Positions 40,921 through 41,843 of a DNA stretch of 41,843 nucleotides are shown in pieces (within the stretch, counting starts at the first letter, position 1; each line of letters opens with the position of its first letter). Source of the DNA: CAMDBL01 sp964498125 (lineage in GTDB: Bacteria > Pseudomonadota > Alphaproteobacteria > Rhizobiales > Hyphomicrobiaceae); the NCBI GenBank assembly GCA_964498125.1, contig CAZCGE010000057.1, positions 1 through 41,843 on the forward strand. Direction: 5' to 3'. The notes under the pieces are model-generated. The model was not told where the DNA came from, made no database searches, and worked only from the letters and a program-made list of their open reading frames with translations. A program made the position numbers and the translations under genes.

Positions 40921-41682
40921 ATGCCCATGATCTCGAGGCGCGAAGCCCTGCTGTTGCTCGGTGCGATGTCGTCGGTCCCCTTTGCCGGCACCGTCGCGCA
41001 GACAGCCGGCGGCGACAAGCCGGCCGGGCTCAAGGCCGTCGTGGAGCTGTACACCAGCCAGGGGTGCTCATCGTGCCCACCAGCCGATGCCCTGTTGCGC
41101 AAGCTGGCCGGCCGCCGCGACATCATCGCCCTGACGCTGCCGGTCGATTACTGGGATTACCTGGGCTGGAAAGATACCTTCGCGTCCGCCCGCTATAGCG
41201 AGCGCCAGCGCGCCTACGCCAAGAACCGTGGCGATGGCCTCATCTACACGCCGCAAGTGGTGGTCAACGGCCTCGCCCACGTCAACGGCGCCAAGGACAG
41301 CGACATCGAGCGGGCGATCGAGAAGACCACCGCACAATTCAAGGCGTCTGAAATCTCGCTCAAGGTCTGGGCTGATCGCGGCCAACTCGTGATCGAGACC
41401 GGCACGCGTGCGAACGGCTTACCGGCAGAGGCGACGATCTGGCTCGCCACCGTGCAGACAAGTGCCGAAATCGCCGTCCGCAAGGGCGAGAACAGTGGCC
41501 GTACGCTGACCTACGCCAACGTGGTGCGAGAACTGACGCCCATCGGCATGTGGAACGGCAAGGCGGAGACCATTCGCCTCGAGCGCCAATCGGTCATGCG
41601 GGCCGGGGCGGAGACGTGCGCGGTGTTGATCCAGCAAGGCACGGCCGGCCCGATTTTGGGCGCAGCCTGGCTCGGGCAGTAG
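40921..41682 (+). CDS. DUF1223 domain-containing protein, probably exported
   Basis: 253 residues. The N-terminus ISRREALLLLGAMSSVPFAG resembles a twin-arginine signal. A thioredoxin-like DUF1223 domain follows with VVELYTSQGCSSCPPADALL (CxxC, Cys49 and Cys52), LTLPVDYWDYLGWKDTFASA and YTPQVVVNGLAHVNG. The family is common in Alphaproteobacteria, often near acnA, and of unproven redox function. Start is ATG 40921, or ATG 40927 two codons on. Confidence 0.88.
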   Translation: MPMISRREALLLLGAMSSVPFAGTVAQTAGGDKPAGLKAVVELYTSQGCSSCPPADALLRKLAGRRDIIALTLPVDYWDYLGWKDTFASARYSERQRAYAKNRGDGLIYTPQVVVNGLAHVNGAKDSDIERAIEKTTAQFKASEISLKVWADRGQLVIETGTRANGLPAEATIWLATVQTSAEIAVRKGENSGRTLTYANVVRELTPIGMWNGKAETIRLERQSVMRAGAETCAVLIQQGTAGPILGAAWLGQ

Positions 41683-41783
41683 TACGACGGAGCCAGTGGT
41701 ACCGGTAACGTATGGAAGATTGTGTCAGTCACGGAAGGGGGTACTCCCTTGGATTGTCTAGGTCCAAGCAATGGAGCACCCCC

Positions 41784-41843
41784 ATGTCGCACAGGGCGAC
41801 GATCAAGAGCCTACCTCGGGCATTCGAGATTATGAAGGCCATG
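41784..41843 (+). CDS. Start of an unidentified gene, cut by window end
   Basis: Twenty codons (MSHRATIKSLPRAFEIMKAM) after ATG 41784, with GGAG seven bases upstream. The frame is open at the window edge. Upstream, GGGGGTACTCCC and GGAGCACCCCC form a loose inverted pair. I cannot name the family; a transposase is possible but not shown. Confidence 0.4.
   Translation, partial: MSHRATIKSLPRAFEIMKAM

Overview
The window looks like the chromosome of a GC-rich alphaproteobacterium, most likely of the order Hyphomicrobiales (Rhizobiales). Three things point that way: a cytochrome c maturation cluster divergent from acnA, followed by a DUF1223 gene; MmcB and DUF6481 proteins; and a GTA/HK97-like terminase and portal. 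No rRNA, tRNA or CRISPR was seen. Most genes are ordinary metabolism and maintenance, but the spaces between them are full of palindromic repeats, partial gene duplications and toxin-antitoxin remnants.

Left end (1-5.7 kb, all minus strand). A small-terminase-like gene and a large terminase lead into a portal gene whose C-terminus is an RNase A-like polymorphic toxin domain, followed by a small candidate immunity gene. Downstream lie a second toxin/immunity pair preceded only by a broken piece of portal gene, and a third portal piece running off the window. The layout resembles orphan-tip cassettes of CdiA and Rhs, here built on a phage portal.

5.8-20.3 kb. Isopropylmalate-dehydrogenase-family enzyme; lipocalin-like gene with a truncated copy across a ParE/RelE-type toxin-antitoxin pair; Tat-exported amidohydrolase; IlvD/Edd-family sugar-acid dehydratase; a three-part transporter/acyltransferase/acyl-CoA synthetase behind a promoter with two TetR-type operators; periplasmic rhodanese; ketopantoate-reductase-like protein; MoxR ATPase; SDR; MmcB.

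20.3-33 kb. LonB-type protease translationally coupled to a small unknown protein; DUF6481 protein; sodium:solute symporter; M15-type peptidase; a fused HyuA-HyuB (5-oxoprolinase-type) protein; YchF.

33-41.8 kb. The ccm cluster (dsbE/ccmG, ccmD, ccmC, ccmB, ccmA) is interrupted twice. An orphan antitoxin with an amputated PIN toxin sits between ccmC and ccmB. A glutaredoxin-DinB gene and a REP-associated transposase (RAYT) with its REPs sit between ccmB and ccmA. The glutaredoxin-DinB gene has an in-frame TGA exactly where the first Cys of a CxxC motif is expected, and a perfect hairpin 15 bases downstream: a strong selenoprotein candidate. acnA, a DUF1223 gene and the start of one more gene close the window.

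The three most notable points are the candidate UxxC glutaredoxin-DinB selenoprotein, the portal-toxin fusion with silent cassettes, and a REP palindrome forming the HyuA-HyuB fusion joint. All function calls come from reading motifs by eye; no database search was run.
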